Origin: Rhodospirillales bacterium
Lineage (GTDB): Bacteria; Pseudomonadota; Alphaproteobacteria; UBA9219
Direction of reading: 5' to 3'
Length of the DNA stretch: 6,883 nt
Assembly: GCA_015654915.1 (NCBI GenBank)
Contig: JAATFY010000041.1
Span: 1-6,883, forward strand
The translations under genes and the position numbers were made by a program. Below, piece by piece: positions 5,039 to 6,883 of this stretch; position 1 is the first letter of the stretch, and every line of letters begins with the position of its first letter. Below the pieces are notes generated by a model. The model was not told the origin of the DNA. It did no database searches and worked only from the letters and a program-made list of their open reading frames with translations.

Positions 5039-6883
5039 ATGTCCTCCCTGCGTTTTTCCCGACTTGCCGATGCGTTCGACGCGCTGCTGACCCCGCCGTT
5101 CAAAGGGGCGCCGGTTATCGTCTGGCTCTGCTATGCGCTGTTTTTTCTTTTCAATAAATCGCTCGATCTGTGGCACGGCAACCTGCTGGACCCCGACGAT
5201 TATCTTTATCTGGTTCAGGCCATCGACGCGCTGAAGGGCCATGCGTGGTTCGACCTGTTCCAGCACCGCATGAACCCGCCGGACGGCACGCTGGTGCATT
5301 ATTCGCATCTCCTCAGCGGTTTCTATGCCGGATTTATTTTTCTGCTCCAGCCCTGTTTCGGAACCGTCTCCGCTGCGATCATCACGGCTGCTATCCTCCC
5401 GCCGCTTTATTTCGCCGCTTTTCTTTTCGCACTCCACCGGATTGCGCATGTTTTGATCGACAAAAAATGGGCCGACCTTACGGCTTATTTCGTGTTTTTC
5501 TCCCCGAGCCTTATGTCGCAGTTCATGCCGGGGCATATCGATCATCACGGGCTGGTCGTCCTGATTGCCGTTATCGCCTTCGGCTGCATCGTCCATATGA
5601 TCACGCAGCCTGCGTCCTTTTTATGGCCGGTTGCCACCGGTGGTTTATTGGCGCTGGGACTTGTGTTGGGGCTCGAGCTTATTGCCGTCATCTGCCTTCT
5701 GACGACAGCCATCGGCGTCTGGGCGATGGCGGAAGGCGGCAGAGCCGCCCGCAACGGTCTAGTCTTTGCGGTAAGTTTTTTCCTCGTCAGCGTTGCATTA
5801 CTTGGGGTAACTCGTTCGCCTGCGCATTTTTTCGACGCCGATATCCTCGCTTATTCCATCGTCTATGTGATTATGGCCGGATGTTTTGCCGGATGCTTTC
5901 TCGGCGTGGCGCTGGCGGCTGGAACAGCATCCCCATGGCCGCGTTTTGTTATCGGCACTGGCCTCGCTTTCATTACAGGTTCTCTTTTTCTCCATAACTT
6001 CCCCGCGCTTGCGGGCGGCCCGTACGGCGCCATGGATCCGGCGCTGGCGAAATTGATTTTTGCCGCGGCGCCCGAAGCGTGGCCGCTGATGCGGCCTCAT
6101 GCGCCGTGGATAAAAACGATTATGCCGCTGCTGGCGCCGCTGACGGCCTTCGCTGCCGCGCTGTTTATGCTGGTGCGCAGTAAAAGCAACGGCCAACGCT
6201 GGCTATGGGGCATGACCGCGTTTCTTACGCTGGTAGCCGCAGGGCTGGCGACCTTTTATCAGGCGCGTTTTCTTTATTTCGCGCAGGCATTCGCCGTCCT
6301 GCCGCTGACGGCCATGGTGCGGCACGACTGGATGCAAAAAACGAAATCCGGAAGCCGCGCGCAAATCGCCCGAACGCTACGACTTGGCTTCCTGCTTCTG
6401 GTCGCGCCGTTGTCCGCGACAATCGCCGGGGACTATAGCGACGCCACCATGACGGAAGTTTCGCCATCTGCCTCGGCCGGATGCGATATGCATACGCTGG
6501 TGGAATTGCTCGACGATCCGCAAGCATACGGGAAACATCCGCGCCTTATCATCAACACCATCAACGAGGGGCCGGAGCTTCTCTTCCGCACACCGCATAG
6601 CGTGCTGGCGGGGCCTTATCATACCAATGTTACCGGCAATACGGAGGCGATGCGTTTTTTCACCACGCGCGATCCCGCTGAGGCCAAAGCCATCGCGGCA
6701 ACACGCGGCGCGGGGCTTGTCGTCATGTGCGATATGCCGGTGCAGATGCTGATCTATAAAACGGACGGCGATCGTGGAAATGGGCCCGTCTTTGCCCGGC
6801 AGCTTATCGAAGGTAAAATCCCCGGCTGTCTGAAACCGGTTCCGGTCTCGCCGCCCAATAACCTCAAATTATTCGACATCAGA
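5039..6883 (+). CDS. GT-C type integral membrane glycosyltransferase-like protein (3' end off the window)
   Basis: From the ATG at 5039 the frame stays open for 615 codons to the right edge, so the stop lies beyond. The protein has roughly 12-13 hydrophobic segments, for example residues 24-39, 92-107, 111-134, 171-188, 196-226, 240-257, 268-296, 303-319, 360-379, 388-405, 411-427 and 446-464. The first extracytoplasmic loop carries DPDDYLYLVQ (51-60) followed by HRMNPPDGTLVHYSHL (76-91), and a later loop has GHIDHHGL (165-172). This layout, with an acidic pair in the first loop, is that of GT-C enzymes (PMT/STT3/ArnT-like) that use polyprenyl-phosphate sugars at the outer face of the inner membrane. 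Residues 465-615 form a soluble, presumably periplasmic domain that includes RTPHSVLAGPYHTN (517-530), a segment I associate with alphaproteobacterial proteins of this kind. Sugar and acceptor cannot be read from the sequence. No Shine-Dalgarno precedes the ATG. The visible C-terminus looks near the natural end. Confidence 0.82.
   Translation, partial: MSSLRFSRLADAFDALLTPPFKGAPVIVWLCYALFFLFNKSLDLWHGNLLDPDDYLYLVQAIDALKGHAWFDLFQHRMNPPDGTLVHYSHLLSGFYAGFIFLLQPCFGTVSAAIITAAILPPLYFAAFLFALHRIAHVLIDKKWADLTAYFVFFSPSLMSQFMPGHIDHHGLVVLIAVIAFGCIVHMITQPASFLWPVATGGLLALGLVLGLELIAVICLLTTAIGVWAMAEGGRAARNGLVFAVSFFLVSVALLGVTRSPAHFFDADILAYSIVYVIMAGCFAGCFLGVALAAGTASPWPRFVIGTGLAFITGSLFLHNFPALAGGPYGAMDPALAKLIFAAAPEAWPLMRPHAPWIKTIMPLLAPLTAFAAALFMLVRSKSNGQRWLWGMTAFLTLVAAGLATFYQARFLYFAQAFAVLPLTAMVRHDWMQKTKSGSRAQIARTLRLGFLLLVAPLSATIAGDYSDATMTEVSPSASAGCDMHTLVELLDDPQAYGKHPRLIINTINEGPELLFRTPHSVLAGPYHTNVTGNTEAMRFFTTRDPAEAKAIAATRGAGLVVMCDMPVQMLIYKTDGDRGNGPVFARQLIEGKIPGCLKPVPVSPPNNLKLFDIR

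Noticed and set aside
4949..5596. Minus-strand open frame of 215 codons opposite the start of the membrane protein.
   Set aside because: Its product is a Arg/Glu/Gln-rich antisense of hydrophobic codons, and the opposite strand has a clear membrane protein with GT-C motifs.
5170..5997. + strand open frame of 275 codons within the membrane protein gene.
   Set aside because: It is in a different frame from the 615-codon polytopic frame. Its product is rich in Arg, Cys and Pro without organised membrane segments, typical of an out-of-frame reading.

Overview
The window reads as a chromosomal stretch of an alphaproteobacterium of moderately high GC. The main evidence is a conserved cell-division and RNA block on the + strand: a short coiled-coil protein of the ZauP (ZapA-upstream, DUF4164-like) type, then zapA, then a 6S RNA candidate, then 5-formyltetrahydrofolate cyclo-ligase. 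A transketolase gene is divergent to this block. The zapA / 6S RNA / cyclo-ligase order is widespread in Proteobacteria, and pairing zapA with an upstream coiled-coil partner is an alphaproteobacterial trait. I cannot name a genus.

Layout. On the minus strand at the left edge is the 5' part of an unrecognised gene (1-325) of lower GC, running off the window. The complete transketolase gene tkt (366-2399) lies just upstream of it on the same strand. A 151-base divergent intergenic region follows, holding a candidate promoter for the rightward genes. On the + strand come zauP-like (2551-2775), zapA (2790-3098), a 6S RNA candidate (about 3166-3312), the cyclo-ligase (3322-3930), and a small exported histidine-rich coiled-coil protein (3989-4429). 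A minus-strand hypothetical (4441-4890) converges on the latter. After a 148-base gap, a large polytopic membrane protein of GT-C glycosyltransferase type starts at 5039 and is still open at the right edge (615 codons visible).

Function. Transketolase and the cyclo-ligase are central carbon and one-carbon housekeeping enzymes. The ZauP/ZapA pair organises the FtsZ ring. 6S RNA is the global regulator of sigma70 RNA polymerase, and here its 3' end almost touches the cyclo-ligase start codon, which suggests a shared transcript. The right half changes to less characterised envelope functions. The most unusual item is the exported protein at 3989-4429: its histidines fall every seven residues along two predicted helices joined by a short turn flanked by two cysteines. 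No mobile elements, CRISPR arrays, tRNAs or rRNAs were seen.
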